Source: Plasmodium coatneyi
Lineage: Eukaryota > Apicomplexa > Aconoidasida > Haemosporida > Plasmodiidae
DNA length: 64,000 bases
NCBI RefSeq assembly: GCF_001680005.1
Contig: NC_033566.1
Span: 1,488,001-1,552,000 of the forward strand
Reading direction: 5' to 3'
The notes beneath the pieces are model-generated. The model did no database searches and was not told where the DNA came from. It saw only the letters and a list, made by a program, of their open reading frames with translations. A program made the translations under genes and the position numbers. How positions within the stretch are numbered: the stretch's first letter is position 1; each line of letters begins with the position of its first letter. Positions 46,286-56,981 of the stretch are shown here, one piece after another.

Positions 46286-49200
46286 CTAATTTTCCACCTT
46301 GAACTTCCCGTAGTCGAAGTCGCCCGAGCGCAGCCTATCCGTGATGCCACACAACACACTGGAAATGTCTTCGAAAAATTTACTCTCCTTTGGAACACCC
46401 AGAGAGAGGATTATGTGCACCACGGCTGACACAATCAAATTGTGTAATTTGCTGGAATAATCGTAATTTGTGAGGACAAAGTTGTAAAATATTTTTTTAA
46501 CAAAATCGTGCAGGGCATCGTCACTCAGCATATGGAGGATGCCTCTTACACTTTTTAATATTTTTAAACACCTCATTAGGAAGATGTTTTTTTTTTTTTG
46601 GCTACTTATATTTTTATAGCCCTCGAAAAATGTAAACACGCAGCTGTTTATCTTTTCTTTCACCATATCGGTAACCTCCTTCCGGTCCTCATTGTAGAGG
46701 AGGTACTCCGCCAGGATTACGCACAAATTGTAGCTTTGCTTCAAGGATAGGGGATTCCATGCCTCCACTAATTCGTGCACCTTATTGTTAAAAATTTTGT
46801 CGTACAACTTTTTCAGGACTTCCTTTTCGTCGTCCACTTGGTAGATATACATGAGCTCGTCCATGAATTTGTACCACTCGAAGCTTTTTACGCTGGGGTT
46901 GTTGTGGAAGTGTTTCTTCGCGGGTTTGTATTTTTTCTTTTTCCCCAAGGGTTTTTTTTCCCCGATTGGTGATTTTTCCCGGATAGGCTGTTTTTCCCCG
47001 AATGGTGATTCACCCACCGCTGCAGGTCCTCCCCCCACGGCGGCGCTCGAACTCGTGGAAGAAAGCGCGTCCTTCGATTCGGACGAGTGCGTACTACGAT
47101 CGATCTCGTTTTCGGTGGATGGGTCCCGTGGGAAGGGGTCCACAGGGGTAGCTGCTTCGTCCACCTCGTGTGACGAATTGGCGGTGTCATCTCCATATGT
47201 CCAATTCAACGCAGGGGACACGAACTGTTTCTTCCCCCGAGGAACGTTATTCGCATTGATAAAATCGTCATTTCTGTAGAGTTGCACAAACTTGGCATGC
47301 ATTTCCCCCGAGTGGCTCTCCCCAATTAAATCTTCGACCAAGGAGAGTAGCTTCCTTTTTTTCCTTCTGGTCTGATAAAATTGGTAGAGAGGATCCCAAA
47401 AGAGCAACTCCCATTTTGCAAAAAAAAAAAAAATAGGATCAAATAAGGACATGCAACTGTGTGTTACGTAAAAATCTTCGTTGTGTAATTTGAGCAGATA
47501 AAAATATTTTATAGCATTTTTAAAATTGGCAAAATGGGAATGGACGTCTTTGAGGATGTTTCCAACCGCTGTGAGGTACCTCTTCTTCAATTCTTTCATC
47601 TTGGATGTTTGGAAGTACTTTTGCTTGTCTTCCTTCCGCTTCTTCTTTTTTGATGCAGGTTCTTGGTCATTCCTCACTGCATCTGTATTGGCCTCCCCCC
47701 AATTGGAGGACGCCGAAGAATCGGTCGAGTAATTGCTAGAAAACCCGTCGAACATGTAATGCACACGCGTGTCGTTGAACCCATTGGGGTCATTTATCTC
47801 ATTGATAAGGTGTTCGTTAAAGGGGGAGGAGTCATGCACGAATTGTCCATTCGGGACAACACCATCGGTCACCAACTGTTTAACCAACTCATTTTTATCC
47901 CCCTCTTTTTTCCGTTTGTAATATTTCACGTTGTAAATATAATCCTTAATAAAAATGAGTTTGTAATTTTCGTAGTACTTCCTGTAAAGGTATAACTTCA
48001 AATTCTGGTAGACAATAAAAAAAGTGACGTCAATTTCGGAGGACTCTGCTAATGCGTTGTCCAACAGATTGCCTTTCACCTTGATGAGCTTCATCATGTG
48101 GTAGAAAAATCTAAAGAAGCTTGCACAGGTGACAAGTTCTTTCGTCCTCTTCCTTTTGATCTGCTTCAATTCGATATACTTGTTTTTGTAATTTTTTTCT
48201 AAACTTTTCGCCTGTCCTGATTGATCCTTTAGTAACTTGTATTCCTCGAAAAGGTCCAGAATATGTTCGTACATTTCAACAATCTGTGTGTTACACACGG
48301 CGTATTTTTTAAACGTCTTTTTGATCTCACTGAAGAGGACTTCATTTTCCTGTTGGTACGCATGGTCGTTGCTTTGTGCGCTATTTCGCCAGTCCTCTTC
48401 ATCCAGGTGGTTGACACTGTTTGGTAACTTTCCACTTGCTTCTTTTTTCTCCTCCTTATCATTTTGCGCATTGTCGGATCCATTTACCTGCCAACCGTCT
48501 GCTTCTTCCTCGGTGGGGAAGTCTGAATGGGGGCCAGGCAGACCATTGCCATGCAAAGAATCCTTCTTCACATTTACCCAAACTGGGTCGTCACTCTGTT
48601 TGGATACTTCACCAAAAAATGGATCACTTGTGTTACCCTCTTCCGGGTGGGTGATCCTATGGGGGAAGTCCCTCTTCTCCATCTTCAACTGTGACATGAT
48701 TTTTGTGTCTACAATTTTGCTAATCATTTCGTCTTCGTGCATTTGTTTTATATACTCCCTAGTGAAGGTACCAGTTTGGTGGGGATCCCCCTCAGTTGGC
48801 ACTTCACCTACTACTTCATAAAATCTGTCCACCTCGTCACTTTTATTTTTTTTTATGATCAGTCTGTTTTTCATTTCGCTTAGCGATTCGTAGTTGTAAA
48901 TATCGTCCACGTCGAGGTCGTCTTCGGTTAGTGCGTGCTGGTCTTCATCCTCTTCCCATGTTGTAATTTTCTTCTTTCCACCAAACTGCTGTGTAGTCAT
49001 CCCCAGGGAAAAATCAACACCGACAGGCTCCTCTCCTTCGTGGTCCTCCTCCTCCAGTAGGTAGCTGTACCTATCAGTGAGTTTTTTTTTTTTCCTTAAT
49101 ATTTGTTTCTTCAGCTTTATCCTTTCGATGAGTTTTTTTTCCTCCTCATCTTCCTCTGTAGCTGCTTCCTCTTGGTGGAAAGCTACATGTGGGTATCTCC

Positions 49201-50119
49201 CCCCCGTTTGGTCATCCTCCCTTCGACAACTCCCCCTCTGGTTGTGCCAGTATTTAACTTGGTTTGTACTCCCATCGAGGCTGTTCATATCGATAGGGCT
49301 ATCTCCATAGCGCTCCGCTTCAGGATCGCACACAAAAGAGTTTGTTCCCATGGGTGCAGTTTCGTTCCCCTGTGTGGAGTACGTTCGTATGTTTGTTTGC
49401 CCCCCAATTGCACATGCAGTATTATTTCCCTCCTCATCGGTAGGTAACTCTTCTTGTCCTGTTCGATGGATAGGACCTTCGTGTAGATCTACCCCATACC
49501 TTCGAATGAGAAACTCCCGTGAGGATAACCCCGCTGGGAGTTGTTCCCTCTGTTCAGCGTTACTTCCGATGGGGTTAACCTCCACCTCTTTGACTGCTTG
49601 CACCGTGTCGAGTGAATCATCCACCTGGATAGATCCACTTTGGATGCTCTTCTGTGCAGGCTTCCTCTTCCGAATGGCTACATAACAGTCGTCTTCATCG
49701 TCACTGTAGATGTGGAAGCTTGTGTTCATCCTATTAACCTTTCTCGTCTCTTCATTTTTCTTCTTCTCCTTTCTGCTGACTTTTCCCTTCTTGGTGGGCG
49801 CATGTGATCCCTTCTCCACTTGGTCATTACTTTCTTCCTTCTCAGTGTCCCTCCCAAATGCTTCCTCACGTTTTTCCTCATCCGGTTGCTCCCTTATACT
49901 GATGTCGTCGTCTTGGGTTGCAGATCCCCCTTCGATGGGGGGTGGAACTACAACCTCACTCCCTTCGACGCGTATTTCGCTTCTTGTTATCCCCACTGTG
50001 GGTTCTTCCTGAGTAGAATCTTCCTTTCCCTCATCTTTGGGGAGCCCATTCAAATTGGAGTTGTCGTCCCCCGTGACTTTGCGAATGTTCCGCTTTATTA
50101 CTTTTCTCTTCGAGAACAT
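46286..50119 (-). CDS. GCFC/PAXBP1-type protein (GC-rich-sequence DNA-binding-factor-like)
   Basis: Single exon, 1277 aa, starting MFSKRKVIKRNIRKVTGDDN. The N-terminal basic motif is that of PAXBP1/ILP1 proteins (KRNxRK followed by a disordered acidic region). Residues to about 600 are low complexity, with EEKKLIERIKLKKQILRKKK near 335 and RLIIKKNKSDEVDRFYEV near 420. A coiled-coil stretch (KSLEKNYKNKYIELKQIKRK) follows near residue 640. The C-terminal GCFC domain includes YFYLLKLHNEDFYVTHSC, LLFWDPLY and WNPLSLKQSYNLCVILAEYL. A second Lys/Pro repeat (EKQPIREKSPIGEKKPLGKK) interrupts it. Family members act in pre-mRNA splicing or spliceosome disassembly and were first misread as transcription factors. 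Assignment by motif order; function inferred. Confidence 0.75.
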   Translation of the reverse strand: MFSKRKVIKRNIRKVTGDDNSNLNGLPKDEGKEDSTQEEPTVGITRSEIRVEGSEVVVPPPIEGGSATQDDDISIREQPDEEKREEAFGRDTEKEESNDQVEKGSHAPTKKGKVSRKEKKKNEETRKVNRMNTSFHIYSDDEDDCYVAIRKRKPAQKSIQSGSIQVDDSLDTVQAVKEVEVNPIGSNAEQREQLPAGLSSREFLIRRYGVDLHEGPIHRTGQEELPTDEEGNNTACAIGGQTNIRTYSTQGNETAPMGTNSFVCDPEAERYGDSPIDMNSLDGSTNQVKYWHNQRGSCRREDDQTGGRYPHVAFHQEEAATEEDEEEKKLIERIKLKKQILRKKKKLTDRYSYLLEEEDHEGEEPVGVDFSLGMTTQQFGGKKKITTWEEDEDQHALTEDDLDVDDIYNYESLSEMKNRLIIKKNKSDEVDRFYEVVGEVPTEGDPHQTGTFTREYIKQMHEDEMISKIVDTKIMSQLKMEKRDFPHRITHPEEGNTSDPFFGEVSKQSDDPVWVNVKKDSLHGNGLPGPHSDFPTEEEADGWQVNGSDNAQNDKEEKKEASGKLPNSVNHLDEEDWRNSAQSNDHAYQQENEVLFSEIKKTFKKYAVCNTQIVEMYEHILDLFEEYKLLKDQSGQAKSLEKNYKNKYIELKQIKRKRTKELVTCASFFRFFYHMMKLIKVKGNLLDNALAESSEIDVTFFIVYQNLKLYLYRKYYENYKLIFIKDYIYNVKYYKRKKEGDKNELVKQLVTDGVVPNGQFVHDSSPFNEHLINEINDPNGFNDTRVHYMFDGFSSNYSTDSSASSNWGEANTDAVRNDQEPASKKKKRKEDKQKYFQTSKMKELKKRYLTAVGNILKDVHSHFANFKNAIKYFYLLKLHNEDFYVTHSCMSLFDPIFFFFAKWELLFWDPLYQFYQTRRKKRKLLSLVEDLIGESHSGEMHAKFVQLYRNDDFINANNVPRGKKQFVSPALNWTYGDDTANSSHEVDEAATPVDPFPRDPSTENEIDRSTHSSESKDALSSTSSSAAVGGGPAAVGESPFGEKQPIREKSPIGEKKPLGKKKKYKPAKKHFHNNPSVKSFEWYKFMDELMYIYQVDDEKEVLKKLYDKIFNNKVHELVEAWNPLSLKQSYNLCVILAEYLLYNEDRKEVTDMVKEKINSCVFTFFEGYKNISSQKKKNIFLMRCLKILKSVRGILHMLSDDALHDFVKKIFYNFVLTNYDYSSKLHNLIVSAVVHIILSLGVPKESKFFEDISSVLCGITDRLRSGDFDYGKFKVEN

Positions 50120-51284
50120 GGTAAAGGAAAGAGGATGTTCTGACTTGGTGTTTGTGTTGGGGGGTGGAGTCTCCCCCTTGGCTGATCTGTTAGCCTAAAT
50201 GACCCCTTTTTTTTTTGGCATCCGTTCTGTGGGAGGGGTGTCCCTTTCACATCACTAGCTCGATCACCTACTCAGCAGTGGATCCCTTCTCAGTACACTG
50301 GTTCAAAATGAATTTGAAAAAAAAAAAAAAAAAAAAGCTTCCCCTCATTTGATTCGTCAGATTCAAGGCGGCGTTCCCACATCTGCACAATTTGCCTACT
50401 TCTAATGGCATAACAATTGGAGTGGGAGCAGCTGCGGAGAGGTGCAGATTGGTTCAGCGAGATCTTCCCCAGGTCGGGGCATCTTTTTTTTTTTTTTTTT
50501 TTTTTTTTTTGTGTAAGCAACGTGGTGGTAGGACTTCGCGCGGTATCCTCCTTCAGGTTCTATTAATTGTAGCCTCCACCGTGGCTGTAATTTTTTTTTT
50601 TTTTTTTTCCATTTCTACATTTTTATTTTCCGCTGACGGGATAATCTCGCCCGTCCACCAGGCAAGGAGGGACCTTGGAAACCCTCACAAATGGAAGGCA
50701 ACTGACCTCCTCTACTTTCCATTTTGTGGTGAGTTAAAAAAAGGGACCATTTTAAATGCGAACAAAAAATGGCCAACCCTTTTTTTTTACCTAGTAAAAT
50801 GGGGAGTCTACCACTAAGTGGCTCCTCCACGAGGTTGAATTTGTTCTCCAATTCGCGTTGCAGTATTGGTGGGTTGACCAGCTAGGAGAGTGCATAACAC
50901 CACCGTGGGGGGACGCCTTTACAACGGGGCAACCCTCAGCACAGGGACAGTACAAATTGCACATATAGGTAACTTTGCATCCTCCTTTATGTGGAGCCTA
51001 TAACACCAATTAATTTCCGAACCACCCTGTTATTACTGAAAGTGGAAGCTGCTCTGTGCGATTTTATCGGACAACGGGCAGGGAACTACAAAGAGAAGCA
51101 GTTATATGGAGTCGGTCCCACATTTTCTGGCCTTTTCTTTTTTCTTCTTCCCATTTATGAGTTCACAGTGGGGGTAACAAAAGGGGTAATCCACGCATCC
51201 AATCCAATGCACGCTTAGGAACAAAAAAAGGGGAGACCTTAAAGTACATCCTCCAAAAAGGGAAGGAATATCCACATTGTTAAC

Positions 51285-51315
<31 letters not shown>

Positions 51316-51518
51316 CACTTCTTCTATGCACCATCACAATGGGGGAAGTACTCCGGGGATGAACTCGCATTAAAAAAAAAGGGGTCACATTTGGATGGAA
51401 ACAAAGGGACGCGTCATGTGCTGCAGTTACACTTCGCTAAGTATTAACGAGCATAGAAGGGAGGTTAAAAATGAGCAGCACCTTGGGCAATAAAATGTAT
51501 GCACCTCGCTTATGCGCC
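50120..51518. other. intergenic between MQO and GCFC-type genes
   Basis: About 1.4 kb: promoter side of the GCFC-type gene, 3' side of MQO. A run 50319-50336, T runs 50485-50510 and 50591-50608, A run 51291-51315. No gene seen. Confidence 0.75.
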
Positions 51519-53102
51519 CTACAAATAATCGACGGGGTATTCCCCCTGGTAGAGGAACTTCTTGACGGCACTCTTATTCACAGTGGCATTCAGACGCTCA
51601 CAGATGGTGTTCATATCGAACTCCCCGTTTCCCAAGCAGGTGGTGGCCCCTGGAGAGGGCGTAATGTTAAAAATGATATTCTTGCCCGAGTCAATTTTCC
51701 CCTCTCCAAGGATAAGTTTCTTGCTGACCTTATTTATGAGTTGTGGTCTGACACCCCCATAACCAACACAGTAGGACAGATCTCTAGTCGTCAAGGAAGG
51801 AATGATTTTTCGGACGTCCTTTAGAAATAGGTACTTATTTAGGATGGGGATTTCAAAGAGGAAGTTCCTACAGACATATTTTAGCATGGTAGGATCTTTG
51901 AAAAGGTTAAAGTAGACATGGAAGAGACTAAAGTCCGGGTTCCATACTTTTAGAAAGTCTAGTAATGTGTTCATATTATCTCTCTCTAGTAATGGTAGCG
52001 GAAGTGCAGTAGGTCCAAAGCGCGTCTTCCCCTTTTCTATAATATCGGGGTCCCCATGAACGGCTGCAAATGGAAGAGCTGGATTTTGTATTGTATACAC
52101 TTTCCCATTAAGTATATTACCAGAAAAGTAGAAGCTTCCTGCAACGGGAAGACAACTGTATTCCAACCCGTAGTTCATTTTCTGGGCAATCATGAGGGAA
52201 TGACCACAGGCACAAACAACGACAAACCTTGACTTGATGATTCCCCTATTCGTATGTATTATGTATAAGGAGTCGTTTGCTTCTTCTATGTTTGTAACTT
52301 CCGTATTAAGGTTGATGGAAATTTTTTTAGAATCCACGTTGTTCATGGTTCTGGCGGATTCAACGAAACTTCGAGAGAGCTTCTGATAATCACAGGTGGT
52401 TAACTCTGGTGGCATATACAATGCTGCCAAAGTTTCCTCTCGAAGCGTTTTTTCATTTTTTAAAGCCACTCTGGGCTCCACACTATGTATGTCATTTTTG
52501 TTGTAAAGCTTCATCGATTTGAAAAGTTTCCTAAATATGGGATACCTTTCTTCCAGGAAGTTGCATTCTTTTTCACCCACCCCGAGGACCATTTTTTGGG
52601 TGACATTTGAAATGTCTTCTCTCTTTTCCGCTGGAAGATGACACAAATAATTACGTAGCAGATCCGCATAGCGCTTTATAAACTTTGCCTTTTCGAAGGA
52701 GTAATTTGTTTCTATATCCCCGCAGTGGATGGTCTGACTGTTGTTCTTTCCGTGTGAAGCAACTAAAGCAAAGTCGCTTCTCCTCTCTATAATGGCTAGC
52801 TTCTTCAGACTGGTAAATTTTGACAGGAGAAAGAGCAGCGCCGTTCCAGTCACGCCCCCCCCTATGACCACCGTGTCGTACACGTCTGCCGCTAACTCTT
52901 CACTGCTGCTCATGCGGCGTACCCGCCCGGCCCCATTAAGCCCACCAACGTAATTGACTGGGTTAATTGGGCCAACTGAACCGACTGGGTTAAGTGTGCT
53001 CACGCATCTAACCCTGTCAACTTGGCCAACTGCACTGCAGGGAGCATCGGAAAACCGCCTCCCACTCCTGTACCTGCAGAGTACGTTCTTCACTCGCAGC
53101 AT
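51519..53102 (-). CDS. MQO: malate:quinone oxidoreductase, mitochondrial
   Basis: Single exon, 527 aa from ATG 53102 (MLRVKNVLCRYRSGRRFSDAP); the longer frame opens with GTG and a poly-Lys stretch. The N-terminus is a basic mitochondrial presequence followed by a Val/Gly/Pro/Asn-rich repeat (about residues 34-58). The FAD-binding Rossmann motif VVIGGGVTGTALLFLLS comes next, then HCGDIETNYSFEKA, PVAGSFYFSGN and the C-terminal ITPSPGATTCLGNGE dinucleotide-binding end. It oxidises malate to oxaloacetate and passes electrons to ubiquinone. In Plasmodium this FAD enzyme replaces a mitochondrial NAD-malate dehydrogenase in the TCA cycle and feeds the respiratory chain. Mammals lack it; bacterial homologues exist. 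Confidence 0.95.
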   Translation of the reverse strand: MLRVKNVLCRYRSGRRFSDAPCSAVGQVDRVRCVSTLNPVGSVGPINPVNYVGGLNGAGRVRRMSSSEELAADVYDTVVIGGGVTGTALLFLLSKFTSLKKLAIIERRSDFALVASHGKNNSQTIHCGDIETNYSFEKAKFIKRYADLLRNYLCHLPAEKREDISNVTQKMVLGVGEKECNFLEERYPIFRKLFKSMKLYNKNDIHSVEPRVALKNEKTLREETLAALYMPPELTTCDYQKLSRSFVESARTMNNVDSKKISINLNTEVTNIEEANDSLYIIHTNRGIIKSRFVVVCACGHSLMIAQKMNYGLEYSCLPVAGSFYFSGNILNGKVYTIQNPALPFAAVHGDPDIIEKGKTRFGPTALPLPLLERDNMNTLLDFLKVWNPDFSLFHVYFNLFKDPTMLKYVCRNFLFEIPILNKYLFLKDVRKIIPSLTTRDLSYCVGYGGVRPQLINKVSKKLILGEGKIDSGKNIIFNITPSPGATTCLGNGEFDMNTICERLNATVNKSAVKKFLYQGEYPVDYL

Positions 53103-53114
53103 TTTGCTTTCGCG

Positions 53115-53145
<31 letters not shown>

Positions 53146-53891
53146 ATTTCTTCCCTTTGCACAGCTCGGATCGACGTTGCACGGAGTGGCCAAGCTGTGC
53201 GTCAGATCATCTACATTCACCCCAGGAGGTATGTAACATTCTTGCTGCACAAGTACATACAAAATTCTCGATGTGCAAAGAAATGCAGACTGAGAGATGC
53301 TCCCTAAGGCGATTCTGTATGTGAACGAACTTGCACGTTGTGTTGACGCAGTCCCAACAGGGGAAGTACAAATTAAAATGGGTTTGCCGGAAGAGGGTTA
53401 CTTTCCCCCGAACGGTGATGCAGGCTTCCAATGTTCGTGGATAATCCACGAATTCTTCTTCGCACAGGTAAAAGGGATTCAGCTGGCTAGGCAAATCATT
53501 GCCGCTTCCCTTTTACCCGCGTGGAGCATATATCACAAAGATGCTCAGTGAAGAAGCAACTCCTGTTTTATGCATACACGCTTGTGGAGAGAAGGAAAAC
53601 GCACAAATGCATATCTCCTTTTCTTTCTTTACAAAAATTATGTCCCTGTCAGGAGTGAAAATAGGTGAACGATTCGTCGAAGCACCCTCCGTAGGAACAA
53701 CTTTTATTCGTCAGCACTGCTATGATGGAGATGACGCCAAGGATGATGATAACTTACAATGGTGATGGTGATGACCATGCGATGGTCAGGATAATTTAAT
53801 TACGACGTATTTCGATGGCGTTTTTTTTCTTTTTTCCCTCCTTTTTTTGCCCTTTAGCGTCGAATTTACCTGCAAACACAGATTACTATAT

Positions 53892-53933
<42 letters not shown>

Positions 53934-54644
53934 GCTGGCGGTATTCTGAACGCACGAAATTGTACGCACTCGATGGTGAACTGCTGAACCGTAGCGATGG
54001 CCCGTTGGGGATCCCCGCCCCGTTTGGAATTACTCCCGTATTATTATACCTCCAAATGGATAATCCATGTAACCGCATAGATACAGAAAGGTGATCTCTT
54101 CTGCGTGCTCATAAGTACATACAGACTCAACAGAGCGTATGCACGTAGCACTGTGCCGTGTGTCTCTCGGCCGCGTTGTAAGGGACGGCACTACTGCTGC
54201 GGCTGCTGCTGCTGTAGTGGTAGTATGGAGGGAGTACTTTTGTCAGCCGTACTGAGCGTAACATAACCCTACACAGTACAGGAAAGTATACATCCACCCG
54301 TGGGGTGTATTCCTTTTTGCAGCTTGTTCCATTTGAGCCCCCCCCCGAAAAAAGGTTATAAACAGGGCATACACTCGTAATCCCGTTGGAACACCTCTGC
54401 GAGAGAAAAATGGCACACGCCTTTCGTTGAGCCGCCTCAAAAATAAGGAGGGTGCACCTGCGTTGTACCAAAAAAACAGTTTCTATTGTGCACGTGCATA
54501 CACTTGGAGGAGATAACACAAGAAGAGAAAGGCTCTCTCCAACCACAAAGGTGTGCGAAATTTTTTTTTTTCTTCTATTTCCTCATTTCCATTAACCCTG
54601 CGCGGAGGTTCACATAAAATTAAGCACAAAGACCTCCTAGAAGC

Positions 54645-54678
<34 letters not shown>

Positions 54679-55664
54679 GTAAAGTGCCAATGTGTACGTC
54701 TACGCATGCACACCGATGCTGTGCTTTTATTTCCCCTCTTGCTAAGAAATTACTCTCCTGGGTCGGGATGTATTTCATTGGAGAATAAAATAAAAAGGAC
54801 CGGTGTGAAAAACATCGATTACGCTTTCTACACTTGGTTATTCTTCCGTAAAATGTCGTTTTCAATTCTCCCATCTGATTTTCGGCACTGAGTAGGGAAC
54901 CCCACATATGCCCAGTGCCCGGGCGCGGGAAGGAATGGGCGACGAGCTGCAGACGGAAGTGAAACAAGCAGCCAAAAGATGATGAGAGAGCAGGTGCGCA
55001 TAAAAGCCAGGAAAGTGCAAAGCGGAAAGGGAAATAGTGACACGCACATAAGTGTCCGTTCGATCGTGTAGAATACTTCCCAAAACTGCAGTTCGACATT
55101 CTACACGAGCGGCGGGGGACCCAGGGGAGGAAACCACACCGCGGCAATAGTCAATCAGGCACATGAAAAGAAATGGAAAGAACCACTCGAAGGGGAATAC
55201 AGTATATGGCGAGGACGTAGAAGGGGTAAAAAAAAAAAAAAAAAAAAAAAGGGCGTCCCAGAAGTGGAAACGAAACAGGAAGGAGAAATTTTACACGCAG
55301 GGGGGGCAAACGGGGGCAGTGTGCACAAGGAGGACACGGCACCGAGGGGATAGGTTCCCAATCGTTGAGTGATAAGTGGTAACAAGAAGGGTTCCTCAAA
55401 CATATACACACATAATACACTTCTACCCTTAGGAGCTTAAAATGAAAGTTGCACGGGGAGTCCTTCCCCCGCAGAGGCTCCACGTACGCATCGAATGAGG
55501 AGTCTCTCCATTGTTGTGTCCATTTTTTTTTTTTATCCTTGCGCTCGTTGGGGTGCAACACCACTTGGGGACGTGACCCCAGGGAGGCACCAACGGAGTA
55601 ACCTACATTGGGTCACATAATCCATGCTTGTCTGCGTTCACCGTGTTGTGGTTGTGCCCCCCCG
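53103..55664. other. intergenic, divergent promoter region of MQO and RABL3-like gene
   Basis: About 2.6 kb. T runs 53120-53145, 53911-53928 and 54651-54678 and an A run 55228-55250. Several open frames of 100-175 codons are compositionally random. No gene recognised. Confidence 0.7.
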
Positions 55665-56981
55665 ATGGAGAGCCTAAGGATACTCGTGCTGGGAGACGTG
55701 GGCGTGGGGAAGAGCTCCTTCCTCAAGCTGATAACCGAAAGGTTTTCCGAAATATACCCAATCAACTTCTTCGACTACTACATGCACTTAGAGGAGGAAG
55801 AGGCGAGGAAAAAATTTGTAAGCGCCAAAGATTTAGCAGAAAATAATTGTAAATCGAAGAGGGTTCAGGCCTTGGTGGAGTCTATGTTCTTTCAGGCGAA
55901 AAAGAATTTCCTCGAATTTATTGAGAGTAAAATGAGGGGTTATAACTTCTTTTGCGAGCAAAGACACAAATACACCTACGGGTTTGAAATTTTTACTTTT
56001 CTGTGGCATATGGATAAGGCATATAACAACAACAAGTTTGAGAAGAATATTCCCCTGAATATTAGGCAAAGCGGGGGACACTTAACCGACATGCTGGTCG
56101 ATCGTTGCAAAGATGAGAAGGCACTTCTCGTGGAGTTCCTCGAAATAGGAGGCATCCAAACCTACTCCTGTATCCGAAATATTTTTTACACAAAACATGA
56201 TGGTATTTTACTTGTTTACGATTCCTCAAATAATAAGTCTTATCACAATTTGGCAAAATGGGTTTACGAAGTGTATGAACACACGAAACTCCCATCGGAT
56301 ATGTTCTGCTCCGCGAAAAGAGGTCGAAATAAATTTTGGAACCTTTTCAAGGGTGCCGAAAGGAAGGAGGACAACAAGGGGGCGAAGGACGGCCACTCCG
56401 GGATGGAGACACCAAAGGGCTGCCCTGACCATGGGGGGTACATAGACTTGCACAAGCAGAGAAAAAACGGTACATATACCAAGCACTACGCGGAGTACAA
56501 GGCGGATAGTTATGCCAATCGCTATGCTGATCACCACTCCCGTGGGTACCCTTCCCACCGCGAGAGACACCTGGATGAAGACCCCTTCGCATCCGATGAC
56601 GACTCGGACATCGAAAAGGGACACGCCAAAAAGGGGGACCAATTTCTGAATGGAGAAATACCTATAGCCTGCATAGCCACCAAGATCGATAAAAAGAACG
56701 CCAAAGAAAAACCAGCCTCCGTGAAGACACCCGAAACTTCCATTTTTTACAAATTTTTTTTCCCAGAATTTTCTGTCAACGCGACGAATGAAGCTGTTAT
56801 CGCGAACAAGGATAATGTAAAGCGAAAGAAAGAAATTTTGAAAAAGCTGGAAAATCATATAACCCAGGCAACAGAAATTAAGGCAAGTTCCACCGATTGC
56901 GTTGTTGACATTGAGAAATTTGTGCACTTCCTCAGGAGCGTTTACGAGAAAAAGTACAACTCGGCTAGGCTGAATGGGTAG
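55665..56981 (+). CDS. RABL3-like small-GTPase-fold protein with large insertions
   Basis: Single exon, 438 aa from ATG 55665 (MESLRILVLGDVGVGKSS); the longer frame opens with TTG. The P-loop GDVGVGKS is residues 10-17. The switch II region reads LVEFLEIGG (EIGG 160-163 in place of WDTAGQ), followed by the block that best fits RABL3: IFYTKHDGILLVYDSSNNKS then NLAKWVYEV. The base-recognition motif is TKID (339-342) rather than NKxD. Two insertions enlarge the domain: about 60-70 residues between P-loop and switch II, and a Lys/Asp/His/Tyr-rich stretch at about 225-330. No C-terminal prenylation cysteines (ends SARLNG), as in RABL3. RABL3 elsewhere affects RAS prenylation and ciliary or lysosomal traffic; plasmodial role unknown. 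Confidence 0.7.
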   Translation: MESLRILVLGDVGVGKSSFLKLITERFSEIYPINFFDYYMHLEEEEARKKFVSAKDLAENNCKSKRVQALVESMFFQAKKNFLEFIESKMRGYNFFCEQRHKYTYGFEIFTFLWHMDKAYNNNKFEKNIPLNIRQSGGHLTDMLVDRCKDEKALLVEFLEIGGIQTYSCIRNIFYTKHDGILLVYDSSNNKSYHNLAKWVYEVYEHTKLPSDMFCSAKRGRNKFWNLFKGAERKEDNKGAKDGHSGMETPKGCPDHGGYIDLHKQRKNGTYTKHYAEYKADSYANRYADHHSRGYPSHRERHLDEDPFASDDDSDIEKGHAKKGDQFLNGEIPIACIATKIDKKNAKEKPASVKTPETSIFYKFFFPEFSVNATNEAVIANKDNVKRKKEILKKLENHITQATEIKASSTDCVVDIEKFVHFLRSVYEKKYNSARLNG

